DNA from: Lepraria neglecta | Lineage: Eukaryota > Ascomycota > Lecanoromycetes > Lecanorales > Stereocaulaceae | Assembly: GCA_033220425.1 (NCBI GenBank) | Contig: CM065652.1 | Location: 2,418,001 to 2,482,000, forward strand | DNA: 64,000 bases | Direction: 5' to 3' | Part shown: piece by piece, positions 10,301 through 22,576 of the stretch | Position numbering within the stretch: position 1 is the stretch's first letter | Layout of the letters: the number at the start of each line of letters is the position of its first letter | Program-made: the position numbers and the translations under genes | The notes under the pieces: model-generated | Told to the model about the DNA's origin: nothing | Databases searched by the model: none | The model's input: only the letters and a program-made list of their open reading frames with translations

Positions 10301-12576
10301 ATGGACTACCTACCTCTGGATCCGACCGTCAATGAGATACGACTTCTTACAACCTTGCAAGATGACTAATCTTCTGCAAGCATTTAATGTGGACTCGAGG
10401 ATGTTTCGCTAAACCATTTAGCTCAATACGCAGCCTTGTCTTATCAATGGGGGGACGAGAGCGATACCCACCTATTTCCCCTAAACGGCTATACTTTTCA
10501 AGCCACGGTAAATCTGTATCATGCAATGCTCCATCTTCGATCAAAGGGCGTTCTCTGTCTATGGGTCGATGCGGTGTGCATCAACCAAGAGGATGTATTT
10601 GAGAAGAGCCAGTAGCTTCTCTTAATGGGATCCATCTATAAGCGTGCAAGAGAAGTGATTGCTTGGGTCGGACTAGAAGACGACGATTCTGCTGTGGCGT
10701 TCGAGCTGATAAATCTCCTGTCATCCAACAACCAGCCACCGATTGACGGAATGGCCACTACTTCCTTGGAGTCTTTCTGTTCGCTCTTACACCGGGAGTA
10801 TTGGATGCGCATGGGGATCATTCAAGAACTTGCGCTGGCTCGAGTGCTCACTATTCACTGTGGTCAGTGGCCGACAAACTAGGCAGATTTCTCGCAAGCG
10901 TTCAAGGCGGTGGTTAAGGTTTGGAAGAACAGAATGCCGAGCGCTCGGAGCCCCCGAATTTGGAAGGCCTATTTCAGTTGAGGTTTGACGTATCGGAAAG
11001 TCAGCAGAGCCGACCCATACCACTCATGAGCGCGCTGCGTCTAAGCTCGAGGGCAAGATCAACAAACCCTCGGGACAAAGTCTTCGCTCTTCTAGGCCTT
11101 ATGTATAACGGAACCACATACGTTCCAGCACCGAACTATCCCTTCGATGGCCAAACACATTTACAACATTAAATTTTCAATTTATCTAAGCTCTATAAAT
11201 ACCAAAAAGCCACTCAACGCGCCCAAAAGGCTACTATGTCTCGTAACCGTGTCTCTAACGATATCGACCACGTTATCCCCGACCCCAAGCCCTCTACTAC
11301 CGCCAAAAAGCCGCCTCCAGGGCCAGGACGCCTGCCGGACTATGAGCCTAAGCAAATAAAAATACCATATAGAACGGGCGTCTATAACCTGCCTCCGCAC
11401 GTCTCAGTTAAGTCTCCCTACAAGGTATTCAGCCTGTTCTTCGACGTCTATATCCTCTAGAAGCTCGCTAAGCACATCAACAAGTACGCTGAGCGAATCC
11501 TATAGCCGAATACATTATATGGACCTCTTAACAACTATATCCATCCAGCGCACCGAGCGGAGCACAAGCTAGTACGCCTCAACGACACGGCGGAGCCTTG
11601 TAGGGCATGTATATATGCTAGGAGGAAGGTTAGGAAGGCTGCGATAAAGAGGAAGGCCTGGCAAGAGTTATCGCATAATACGGTACACCAAGGTAATTTG
11701 GCTGGGAGGCGTAAAGAGAGGCTACCGCGGTCTAAATTTGGATGCAAGCTTTGCCGCATCTCCTTATGTAACCATAAGCAGTGTTGGAATGATCATTTGA
11801 ATGCGATTGGTTGATATTTGGTGTGGTGGAGTTGAAATTTCTATCGAGGTGTCGGGGTGGCCATCGATGGGATAGAGTGCCAGTCGAGGACCTATGCCGT
11901 GAAATGACATTATCGTTCATTGACACCAAGGGCTCGTTGGACCCCATTGCGCTACTCGGACGCGGCTGTGACGATGCCTCCGTCACATCCAGACAGTGTC
12001 CGTCCTTGGTCCCTCACTGGCACGCTCTAGACGATGTAAGCCTGCGACGACAACTCGCCTACTTGACAGGAAATGCCCAGCCATTTCGAACTTCGCCTTT
12101 ATTTCGCAATAAATTTCGTGCAGCAGGCGACTCAACCTTCCTACCCGGCAATGATAACGGAGTTCTAACCTGTCAAGGCCTGCTGGTCGGCCGTGTAGCA
12201 GTGGCCGGCCCCTCAACCATGGATCCCGGAGATTCATAGCTGACCGAGTCTTCTGATCTAAGCCGGCTGCCCAACCCTTACGGCAGCAAAAAACTGACCT
12301 TTCGGGCCATCTACTACAACTTTCTCTACATCGCTACCGCCGTCGATAAATACGACTTTTCCGGAGTCTACGGCAATTTTCACGACCGGTCGTTTTGTCA
12401 GGTGTACCTCCCCGAACTTTTGCGCATATGGCGCTCCTCCTATAATGCCGGTTTCGACCCCAAGACCCAGAGCAGATGGCGGCTTTTTGATTGTTGGAGA
12501 CGCATATATTCAGGGTCTCATGAACGGTGAGGCTGTAAGAAGAGCGGCATTGGATGCTGGCACATCTTTCCTTTGA
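10301..12576 (+). pseudogene. HET-domain (heterokaryon incompatibility) gene, broken and split by a transposon
   Basis: Starting at the ATG at 10301, the frame carries the HET landmarks in order: MDYLPLDPTVNEIRLL, LSYQWGD, LWVDAVCINQED, IYKRAREVIAWVG and NPRDKVFALLGLM. The C-terminal half resumes about 700 bp later with REMTLSFIDTKGSLDPIAL, PFRTSPLF and a final GDAYIQGLMNGEAV motif typical of fungal HET proteins. The intervening DNA is a PiggyBac fossil. Besides that insertion the gene has about half a dozen other breaks, so it is a fossil. HET proteins act in vegetative incompatibility and cell death; that role is inferred from the family. It lies 7 kb from an NLR-like gene, another family used in non-self recognition. 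Confidence 0.85.
11169..11814 (+). mobile_element. PiggyBac-type DNA transposon, internally deleted relic
   Basis: From 11236 the frame reads MSRNRVSNDID, then PYRTGVYNLPPH and SPYKVFSLFFD, matching the N-terminal start of fungal PiggyBac transposases. The last part, FGCKLCRISLCNHKQCW (C-x2-C-x4-C-x4-C), is the Cys-rich tail at the transposase C-terminus, ending at 11814. The central catalytic DDD region is absent, and the frame is interrupted by at least two stops (near 11458 and 11504). A TTAA, the PiggyBac target, occurs at 11169-11172, just before the element; I could not find a clear TTAA on the right. It sits inside the HET relic, between its N- and C-terminal halves, so it inserted into that gene. 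The boundaries are approximate. Confidence 0.75.
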
Positions 12577-12899
12577 ATGAAGGACGTCTTTGGAATGTTT
12601 AAGCATACACGCGCATTTGTGGAAAGCAGAATGTGCTGCACATCTCACAGAGCGGAACGATGGGTGGAGCCATCTACCGCTGTGGCTAAAGCCGCGCGGT
12701 AAGCATTATCTCTCTCTGCGTTGTCGAAAATCTTAGTACACGTATTGAAGTAAACTTTTTGCAGACTTCCTGACCAAAATTTATCTTCCGAGCAGCATCG
12801 ACTGCGTCATCACCTGTCATAGTCATGACCAATTCGACTGCTCGACTACTTCGCCTTATTCTTCCCGACCTTCTGTCCCTCCTTCTCCAGCGATCGTCA
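12577..12899. other. Intergenic, no feature seen
   Basis: Region between the HET relic and a minus-strand hypothetical frame. Nothing recognised. Confidence 0.4.
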
Positions 12900-13586
12900 T
12901 CATCCGTGAAAGCCTATTCCACGCCCTCTAGCACACGTAGAGCCCCACCAACACGACCGTCCCCAAATCACCGTCTTGATCATAAGCGCTACTATTGCGA
13001 TGATCTGGCGGCGGAAGAATTCGAGGATTTTAGGAGAAAAGAGGGCGGTGAGTGCAAGGATGATGAGGGCTGGAAGCGAGGCCGCGGCATCGGAGGAGGG
13101 GAATGGCGTAAGGCGGCGGGTAGAGGTAGGTGTAGAAGCAGGGCAGTACACAGTCGGAGTAGAGCTTATAGAGTAGGGGAAGATGTTGGAGAAGGGCAAG
13201 GTTGTCTAGATCGTGAACAGGTAGCTATATGAAAGTACATTATCATAACTCATTTTACCACCTACCGGATGCATACCTACCCAGAAGCTTTGTCCCAAGC
13301 AAGAAAATGTGCTGTTTAATCTGTACCTTTTCTCCATTCTAACGTCTGAGGTCTTGGGTGCGATTCCGCTCAAAAAGAACACCAGGGACTCGCTTTCTCC
13401 AGGAATCTGAGGAGCCCTAAATTTCTCCTGTTCTTTCGATCCGGCTTGATCTTGAATTATGAGTAAGCCAGCGAAATCAAAAGTCTTGTACAAGGATCGA
13501 TTGGTGTCCTCGCTATAAGATTTTAGCGTCATATAACGACTTTTGGGCCATACGAGTTCTTGGAGATCATTGCCAGATACAGACAA
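12900..13586 (-). CDS. Hypothetical two-exon protein with a hydrophobic segment
   Basis: Two minus-strand frames can be joined by a 76-bp intron at about 13206-13281 (donor GTAGGT, acceptor CTAG) with matching phase. The joined product reads from SVSGNDLQELVWPKSRYM to a C-terminal region with the hydrophobic stretch LPALIILALTALF. The first visible codon follows a CTGCCGCAG that looks like a splice acceptor, so an upstream exon may exist. The MITE directly upstream begins only 90 bp away and may have disturbed the 5' part. I do not recognise the family, and the model is tentative. Confidence 0.3.
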
Positions 13587-13675
13587 CTGCGGCAGAAAAG
13601 AATCGGTGCATTAAATAGGGCCAGCTGACTGGTCTTTACACAGTAGTTCTTATAGAGGCCTGCTCATGGTGGCTG

Positions 13676-14152
13676 CACCAGTGGGTGCAATAATTCGTGA
13701 CGGGCCCGAGCACAAGCGCCATTTTCAGGGCAAAAGTCGTACTTTTCTTAGGGAGTCTATATTTTTTTCTAGGTCACAGAATTTTCTATTACTTTTATGT
13801 TAGATTATTTCTATATTGTTAATCTATTCTCTATACTTACAGCGAGTAATACCTAGAAGTAATTCTTGAAAGTGAGGTTAGAGTGGAACGGATTTTCCCC
13901 CGCGCAATTTTGGTGTGGATTTCTTAGCTAACTTTAATTCCTTCTCTATAGATACTCAAAGACAAAATCGAAAAATCGAAAAATCGAAAAATCGAAAAAC
14001 AAAATTAGTAAGTATCTTAAATATACTTGTAGAAATTTTGAAGAGATTATATTAATAGAAAGGGGTGGATTTATATGGGTGTAAAGTACGACTTTTGCCC
14101 TGAAAATGGCGCTTGTGCTCGGGCCCGTCACGAATTATTGCACCCACTGGTG
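13676..14152. mobile_element. MITE with 67-bp perfect terminal inverted repeats
   Basis: The left terminus at 13676-13742 and the right terminus at 14086-14152 are exact reverse complements over 67 bp, starting CACCAGTGGGTGC. A 3-bp CTG flanks both ends (13673-13675 and 14153-14155), which suggests a 3-bp target duplication. The inside is AT-rich, has a short tandem repeat and encodes nothing. A 3-bp duplication fits PIF/Harbinger or CACTA-like elements, but the family is not certain. Perfect inverted repeats suggest recent movement. Confidence 0.9.
13973..14002. repeat. Short tandem repeat, 8-bp unit AAAAATCG x about 4
   Basis: Four near-perfect copies of AAAAATCG lie inside the 477-bp MITE. 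The array may vary in length between copies of this element. Confidence 0.85.
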
Positions 14153-14155
14153 CTG

Positions 14156-14647
14156 CAAATAACATGATGACTAAGCCCTTTGACCCAAGGCCAACCTTTG
14201 CAACTGGGGGACTTCACATTCTCCAAGTCATGAGAGTGGTCCAATACTGACAGAGTGGATGTTGGTTATCGTCTCTGACTAATTTATGGATTAGTGTGCT
14301 TGGCTTACTGTTACGCCTGCATGATACGGCTGCTGCATGGCCTCAAAGCTGGGTCCCGGCAAAATGCAGATCATTTTCGTGCTGATTAGATTTGATTTGA
14401 TGACGATGAACCTGACAGTTCCTCTTTCAGGCATTGCTAGCTACATGATTAACAGAAGTGGCTGGAATAAACTTACTTGACGGCAGATCGGGCAAGGTGT
14501 TGACGCCTCTTATCTACCCCTCACATACATCCACCAAGTATAAATTCACGCTGTTCCTTGATCTCTGCGAGTTCCTGTTGCAACTCATTGTCTGTCTCCC
14601 CATCTTTATCTAACCTTGCTTGATCTTTTAACACAAAACTTTCCAGC
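14156..14647. other. Intergenic, probable promoter of the GMC gene
   Basis: No coding sequence is seen. It lies between the MITE and the start codon of the oxidoreductase, so it should hold that gene's promoter. No specific site was recognised. Confidence 0.4.
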
Positions 14648-16694
14648 ATGGGTTCGGAAGCGCCCGAGTATTCGATCATTGTGGTTGGAGGTAAATACAT
14701 CATGAGCCTTATGATGTGTTGATTCGAGAACTAACATTTCGTCAGCTGGACCTGCAGGATGTGCTCTCGCATCTCGCCTAGCGAGGAGTGCGAAGCGTCC
14801 AAATGTCCTTCTAGTAGAAGCCGGCGGCAGCAACGATGACCCAAACCTGAAGATTGATGCCGAAAAATGGCTCCATAGAATGCAACCCACGCAGTCGTGG
14901 GGCTATCAAACAGTTCCGCAGGAGCATTTGAACGGCTCTGCCTTGTCCTTTGATCGAGGCAAAGGCCTTGGAGGCAGCAGCTCCATCAATTTCTGTAGGG
15001 TTTCGTTTTTTGCTCTCGTTGTGTTTAAGAGGCTAATCCTTGAAAGCGCTGTGGAATGTCGGTCCAAAAGACGACTACGATGAAATAGCACGGATAGTAG
15101 GAGATGCAGAATGGGACTGGGATCATGCACATGAGCGGTTCAAGAAGGTTTGAGTCCTTTCAAATGTGAAACGGTTTTTACTAATCAATGCACGAAGCTT
15201 GAGTCGTACCATGGTATACCCGATGACTTCAAGGACTACCTTGACCCTTCACCAAAGGATCATGGAAGCTCTGGGTACGTTTGACCTTCCATATCCGCGA
15301 CACATCAAGGAAGGCTGACTGATACCATATAATCAGGCCGCTCAAAATCGGATTCCCTGCCGTCTGGGAGAAGAGCCACAAAGAAATCACTGACATATTC
15401 GCAGCCTCTGGGGTGACTCATTTCCTCACTGTCTATATTCTAGCTATCTTAATCTAACATGAAATACAGTATCAAAAGAACCTTGACCTAAACTCTGGAA
15501 ATCCTCTCGGGCTATCGGCAACCCCGGCCACGGCCCACAAAGGCACTCGAGTGACAGCTGCAGATCTCCTACATGACGCTCCCGATAATCTTGAAATCCT
15601 CACAAACACTCAAGTAGCACGGGTGATATTCTCCCCCGATGAACCACTCAAAGCAATTGGGATTGAGACGATCGATGGCGACAAGATACTTACCACGCAT
15701 GACGTTATCCTCTCAGCCGGCTCCCTTGACACCGCAAAGCTTCTCATGCTCTCCGGCATTGGGGACGCTACACAGCTCAATCAATTCAACATTCCCGTCC
15801 GTCTCGACCTCCCCTATGTTGGCAAAGGGCTAAAAGACCACAACCACATAACGGCAACCTGGAAACGCGCTCCACATACTACGGACCGCCACACCTACTA
15901 TCAAAACCCAGACCTGCAAGCCGCAGCCCGCAAACAGTGGACAATCGATCAAACAGGCCCGCTATCCGAAATTGCATGCATGTGCACAGTGGGCTTTTTC
16001 AAAAGCGACGCCGTTTACCAGAGCGAAGAGTTCCGCGCTCTTCCTGAAGACCGTAGACGCCATTTGCTGATGCCCACTGTACCCATTTACGAATTCTACC
16101 TGAATGGTCCAAGCGAAGACCACTTTATCTCTCCCGCCACCGCAGAGCCGCTGACGACGATCTTCATATTCGTGTTGAACTCCGAGAACTCAGGTGAGGT
16201 GACGTTACAATCGGCCGATCCGACAGTCCCTGCCCTATTTGACCCAAAATTCTTCTCTCATCCCTTCGGCCGCCGATTGGCAATCGAGGCCACTCGCCAT
16301 GTATTTCGTGTTGTGGAAGGGGATGCGTTCCAGAAGGACACGACTGGTGTGCTGCATGCGCCCAAGAGTATGAGCGAAGAGGACATTCTGGACTACTGGA
16401 AAGAGACAACGAGTAGCACATGGCATATGACTGGGACGGTAAAGATGGGTAAGAAGACCGAGAAGGAGGCATGTGTTGATACCGATTTCCGAGTCATGGG
16501 AACCAAGGGCCTTAGGGTGGCAGATATGAGTGTTGTTCCTATCCTGCCAAAGTAAGTGGATTTCGGATATCCCCCATGTTTGTGAGCCAGGCTAATCTAG
16601 TGTTTCTAATAGTTCTCACACGCAGCCCACTGCCTATCTAACGGGAGCTACAGCCGGCGATAAGATTGTAGCTGAGTATGGCTGGGATCATTGA
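14648..16694 (+). CDS. GMC-family FAD-dependent oxidoreductase
   Basis: The start at 14648 gives MGSEAPEYSIIVVGAGPAGC after removal of a first intron beginning GTAAAT at about 14692. This is the N-terminal FAD-binding GxGxxG motif. The second GMC signature, GKGLGGSSSINF, follows, interrupted by an intron. Several short introns lie between 14995 and 15480. The last large exon (from about 15470) carries the substrate domain, the signature ILSAGSLDTAKLLMLSGIG, and STWHMTGTVKMG with the conserved catalytic His. A small last exon from about 16612 encodes SHTQPTAYLTG and the C-terminus. The length, near 590 residues, is normal. No signal peptide is visible, so it is probably intracellular. GMC enzymes oxidise alcohols, aldehydes or polyketide-type substrates; the substrate here is unknown. 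Confidence 0.9.
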
Positions 16695-18428
16695 CTAATA
16701 CAACAGGTGCTAGGTGTTTCATGCCAATGTTTTAATTGTCTTTTTAGCATGCATCTAGGTAATTGAGCCACTTCACTCTTAAGATAATAAGGGAAGCTTG
16801 AATTGTCTGGGAAGCTCGCGATGGTAAAAAAAAGTTGGAATGTCACTGTATTCGGGGATAGAGCCACAATTGCGTCAGCTATAACATAGTCCGCTATTGT
16901 AAACTTACTCAACTACCGGACTTCCATAACTTTGTTTGCGAAGACTTTTGATAAGAACCCGTTGTTGTGCTATTATTGCATGGTAAAGTTTCCCAGAGAT
17001 ATGATTTTGCGGGCGGAATTTCACTGGCTGGTAATTCCAGTTTATTCTTACCACCGAGGCAATTTCCTTGAAAACGGCAGGCTGCAACAGGCAGGGGCGT
17101 TACCGCATGCATAGCGAGGAGGGACTCCCCCTACCTGCTTTATCTATCCTGTCGAATGTTTGCTTGGAAAGATTCGTGTCGAACCTACGTTGGAGAGCTT
17201 CAAGTCAGTTCGTTTCCTCAAGGTATTTAGGGTATGCTGGGATAAGGATGTGGGGATTTTGAGTGCGAGTGAGGACAAGAGAGTACATATTAATTGCGGG
17301 CAGGGCACTTTTAGGTAGAACCCCGCCTGAATACTGGATCACTCGTATGGATATACTTGCTCTGTATGTAGTATTGGCCGGATGGCATCATGATTGATTG
17401 CTTGCTTGCTTATTGGGATTGATACCCATGCTGTTGGTCAGAAATCGGAGGAAGGGCCTCCTGAACGATCGGTTGTTGCTTTAGAACATTGATAAAATGC
17501 ATCCATAGAAATGAACATGCTTGCCGCCCAGTACCCTCACCCCTTTAAAGGCTGTCTGACTCACCAGCCAAGAGTGCAACGTCTCCCATTTCGGAAAGGT
17601 CGGAAGCCTTGACTGAATTGCCGGGACCTCAACCCACACTCTCGCCAAATTAAATACACCATCGACATGAAAATGAAAACCCCCGACCTCACACTACCCG
17701 CTAAGTGCGCTAAAGAGGAGGATATGTGAGGCTGGATACGCAAGGTGCTACGGACTGGGTCCTCAACAATGCCAAAAGACAGGGTCGATGCTGCGGCTGC
17801 AAATTTCCACGGCGATGGGAAATCATTTCGCACTCTTACCCCTGCGGCTCTAAAACAGTCTTCGGTATACCTGAGGGGGCAATCTTGACCACGTATGTAT
17901 TAAGAGCCATCCTTTGTCACAAATTCGAACCGATCTACCGTAATATATCATTTCCCGCCACCGGCTTGTACGACGTGATACCTTAGCATTAAAGCCATTA
18001 CCTTGATTGCGGATTCCGCGGCAAAACATCCACACCGTAGTATATCATATTCTGCCGAGGCCCAAGGGTACCGCGCCCCAGGATTTTCTGGCTGAGCTGG
18101 TATTCGTTCACGGGCAGAAGAATTCGCTGTATTTGCCTTCTTGGGATGTGCTACTTGAGGCAAATAATTCCATCTGCCCAACCTTTGTTACGAGGCGCGC
18201 TTACTTCATGTCAGGGATAAAAGCAATTTGATATGCCTGATTGACTGCGTACCAAAAGAGATGGAATAGATACTACGTATAGGGTATCGTGCTTTCTAGC
18301 TATAAGCAAGCCATTAGCCCAAGAACCCAAACCGGATTCCGATCTGGTTCGCTTCAGCCATCAATACATTTCCCCTCCCTTGCAACTGGTTTCTTCCCCT
18401 TCACCAAGTACCCGCCTTCCGTCTACCT
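16695..18428. other. Intergenic, no feature seen
   Basis: This 1.7-kb stretch lies between two convergent genes. It contains only short frames without recognisable similarity, and a small CTTG-rich run near 17395-17415. Confidence 0.45.
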
Positions 18429-20616
18429 CTACCATTGACACAAAACAATCGGAGTCCAATCATCCGCATTAAGGCTGTTAGCGCTACTACAAGACGTAGC
18501 CCGCGCAGTCGGCACCGAACACTGCACGGGACTTCCAGGAAGCTCCAACGGGCAGCTCAATTTCCCAACCGTAAGACTGTACCCACTATACTCGCAGTTT
18601 TTAATTCCATGAGTCGTAAATGTGCCCACCTCGATTGGATAATTAGAGTTGTCATTCGCGACACTCTCTTTATAATTGAAACTAAAATCGTTCGGAGGAT
18701 TCGAGCAGACGTCTGGCAGAGGGCCTCCAGGTGTGATATCGTAGACGTAGCCCACGCTCGAACAGGTAGTGTCGTCGCAGGAGTCTTCACGGTAGATGAT
18801 GAGGGCTTCGGAGGGCTTCGCGGCGGGGGGTTTGGTAGGCGTTGCGATCAGCTTCGTTGATGTGCTTGTGCCGACGGTGAATGTGGGCGAGCCGGCGCAG
18901 ACTTGATAGTAGATTGAGCCGGACGTGACGGTGTTGATTGCTGCTAATTCGCCGGATGCACATGAACATATAGTGGCGGAACCGGGGTCTATGGTCCCAA
19001 CGATGGTTGTTCTATCGGGAGACTCATGTTAGACTTCGTTGAATGGAGATGAGGAGAAAATGAACCCACGTGAAAATTTTACAGTCGCTAAGGGTAACGG
19101 TAGGTTCGTGTCCTTGGGTAATCGATGCGCTTTTCGAATCGCCTCCCGCGGCATTCACGGAACTAATCAATGATGCAATAATAGCTGCTTGGGCATCCAC
19201 TTGCCCCCCGTCAAAGGCAACGTAGGGTTCTATAATAGGACTAAACTTCGTCGAAGTTTTACTGGCTTTTGTACCGCTCTGAGTTGTAACCTTCTGAGTC
19301 TTTGGCGTATTGGGATCATCCGGATCCTCTCCTGAGCCTGACCCGCCGACATCGCCCCCACTCCCAGGAGGACAGAAGGGCCAGATACAACTTGGACCTG
19401 TAATTCCAAAGCCTATCCCTCCACCGTTCCACCAGATTCCATGGGGCCCCACGATGATTGTTCCATGTGTTATCGTATAAGTCTTGCCATTTGAATTCGT
19501 TTCAGTGAGATCAGTGGTTATGGTAGTTATTGATGTAATCGAAGAAAGGCTGGCAATCATCTCTTTCGAGTACACTTCAGTCGAGCCATGGACGGTCAGT
19601 GTTGTCACACTTTGCGTCGAAATTGCAAAAGCATCTGTTATAGAAGACTGAGTGCCGGAGCCTGCTGTAGACCCTGGTGCAGCAGGCAGAGTCGTGGTAC
19701 TTCCATCAATAATAAGATTTGAGGAGGAGCCGAGCGAATAGGTATCTCCATCTGTCGTAGTAGGTGGCCCGCCGGGTTTGAGGGTCGCTGTTCCAATCTG
19801 AAATCCGGTAGGATCTGCCGTTATTGTCAACGAGCCGATAATAATCACACGCGGGGGAAGCTTTGCAGCTGTTGGACCTGCTCCAGCAACACCTGTGGAA
19901 CTTCCATCAACGATCAAATTTGAGGAAGATCCTAATGAGAACGTGGCTCCAGAAATTGTTACGGGCGGTCCACCAGGCTTGATTGTCGCAGTACCGATGG
20001 TGAATCCTGTCGGATTGGCGGTAATTGTCATCGATCCCACAGTGATTACTCCGGGGGTGGTAGGACCTGGGTTCTGCGGCTGGCCGTCCGATATTTGCAC
20101 AACAGGCTGAGCAGAAGGAAGTGGATTTGCAGGGAAGACAATATTCGCAATGGAATAGTTGAGTCCTTGTACTAGAAACCAGCCGCCCCAAAAAGAAGAT
20201 TGAGTGTTGTACAAACAAGCCGACACGATCGCAGTGAAAGTGTCCTGGCATTGTGTTGCTGGGACGCTAGCTACGGTAGTCGCGTCGAGAGGGTGGGAAG
20301 TATTGAATAGAAGGGAGCCAACCCTGTAATAAGAGACATTGGCTGTGTTCGTGACTGTATCGAGCTGCATCGTCGCATCACAAGCGTCTGGCACAGCCGA
20401 GAGTCTGGCAAGAAGCGCACTTATGGTTGGCGAAGCCGGATCTGTAGATGTTCGGGTTTGTATACATGATGGCGTTACCTGTGTTGCTGGCAAGAAAGAT
20501 TAGCTTCCCTGCCACATAACTTGCATAGCAACGCTGATGCAATCACCTGATTTAGCCTGGCCGACGGCAGCAGAGGTCAAAGATAGAGTAAGTAAAACCA
20601 GGGATAGAAGCCACAT
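18429..20616 (-). CDS. Secreted Ser/Thr/Gly-rich protein with two long internal repeats
   Basis: Exon 1 (20616-20547) encodes MWLLSLVLLTLSLTSAAVGQ, a clear signal peptide. An intron at 20487-20546 joins it in phase to ATQVTPSC. Exon 2 (20486-19070) contains an N-terminal Cys-containing region and two copies of a roughly 50-residue repeat with GSxTITAxPTGFxIGTATxK, ending SLGSSSNLIxDGS. A Thr/Ser-rich linker and a Gly-rich WWNGGGIGFGITG segment follow. A 58-bp intron (19012-19069) leads to exon 3, a Cys-rich C-terminal region ending at 18429. The predicted length is about 680 residues. Such repeats are common in fungal wall or adhesin-like glycoproteins. I know no enzymatic role. A wall or surface location is inferred from the signal peptide and composition. 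Confidence 0.8.
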
Positions 20617-22576
20617 ATTGGGGTTGCTGAAGACAAAACCGTCCAAAAGAGCTATGAGAGGGCTTTTTGACGTCGGATAGTATACTTGAGCAACGCAGAA
20701 ATACAGAATGGGATACCAAATATTGTCTCAGCACGCAGATGTGCTGCGAGCCACATGTACTGATTATGACGCCTGGAAAACCCTACATGCTCCTACGTAG
20801 CGTCGGGGAAATGAGTGGGGCACAGTCGGGTATCATGTGGAGCTTCTTGCTAGAGAGTTCAAAATGGCTTCAGAGTTGGTGGTTGCTGGAAGGTTTGACC
20901 CATAAAATGCAGTAAGTCTCAAACTTCGGGAGTAAACGCAATCCACCCACCTTCTCAGTAACTGTATATACAAGCGATTTCAGACAAATTTCTGTACCTG
21001 GAGGTAGTTCCAAGATGTTTCCAGGGCAGACCGTCATGGACTGATTCAATTGGCGTGGTATTGAAAGAGAAAGAACGAGAATCCAGAGAAACAGAACGCA
21101 TTCTATCCAATTTGCCAGAGTCTACACCGTACCACTGATTCGACCGGACATCTGGTCCAGATCTGAGGAGGTAACCTGACATCGACTTACCCCGTATTTC
21201 CTGTCTAATCTCTGGTGGGAATGCCCACTTGTTTGTGCCACATCAGTGCGCCGTCCTCAGCGGTCAAATTTATCAGATGTAAAACAGCTTGCTAGGTCGA
21301 AAGCTGTAGGGAGAGGGAGAGGGATATTGTACGACCTCGGATGTGACAGGGTGTGTGACAGATGGCGGCAGGTGTGGCCACTGATCGCATGGCTGCCAAG
21401 TCTAGAGTGTCCTTGTACAAGTCCAGGCAGCAGGCGAGAGAGTGTTATCTTAAGTCCACTTGAATAAGTTACTGACCATTTTGCCGCTTAGCTGCGGTGC
21501 CGTAACTCCGTAGAATAGCACTCGGGAGAATTGCCTTTAGAGGACTGGCGCCGTCGCCATCTGGCGGCAAAGCACGCCCCTACCTTACATCCTTGCAGAC
21601 TTACAGACCTCTTCGCATAGAAGCTAGCAGCCCTACTACGCTCTACCTACATCTACTCTATTGCCTTAAATGTATCCTAGATATATCATTATTTATAAAG
21701 CCTCGTGGTTGCTGCGTAGTACGGAGTATCTAATATATAATACAGTGATCTAAAAAGATTGGATAACATGGGCGGGCTCCTATCAGAATAAAGAACGCAA
21801 CACCACCATTCCTGAAGGCGCCATGTAGGATCATCGAAGATGAGATCCGTATCTTGTTACATGTCTCATATACCTGGCCGCTTGGCAACGCTTCATCTGT
21901 ACCTTACTTCCTTTCTAGGCCTGTGTCCTCATGGCAAGCAATCAGCTAAGTTGTCTTGTACCATCAGCGCCTAGTGACGCTAGACTCTACTCATTTATTT
22001 ACGAGTAGGTTGCAGCCAAGCTTTGGACTGAACGTCTCACCGGATTTGATGGCCTTCCGTTGTAACTTGACTTTTTGCACTCTTGTGGCTTCGCATAGCG
22101 CCCTCTCCATCTCCTATGCAAAACCTTGCGAGTTCATTCGCTGGCCAAATGCTTGGGAGCTAGAGATGGATCACCTCCACTTCCACTTCCTTATTGTGGC
22201 AAGCCCGGAGGAAAATGACCGAAAGAACGCGCGATGTCATGCATGGCGGCGCGGACGAGGCTACTAACAAAAGGGGTACCCTTCTGATCAGAGAGCCAGC
22301 TTGTCGCAGAACGTCCGACGCAGGGGATCGGAGCACCTACACAAGCTGTTGAAGCACGAGTTTCACGTTGCGGATGCACCACGTCCAAATATTGATCCCT
22401 TTTCCTAATCTCCGCGCGAGACTAAGATTCACTGGTAAGAGGCCACAGACATAGGTAGGATTCGAAAACTCGTTGCACAATTTACATATACCGAGTCTTG
22501 GAATTGTTCATATTTTCACCTTCCTATACGGCGAAAGGAGCATAGATTCACACTCTGTTGCGGAATAATCTTCAAC
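20617..22576. other. Intergenic between divergent secreted-protein genes
   Basis: Two secreted-protein genes diverge from this 2-kb stretch, so it should carry both promoters. No coding frame was recognised. An AT-rich patch lies at about 21660-21760. Confidence 0.45.

Noticed and set aside
11169-11814. Intact autonomous PiggyBac element
   Set aside because: The catalytic centre of the transposase is missing and the frame is interrupted, so only a relic is supported.
12825-13232. Plus-strand frame rich in Arg and Gly
   Set aside because: Mirror of a minus-strand frame that joins to another exon through good splice sites; low-complexity Arg/Gly content suggests a shadow.
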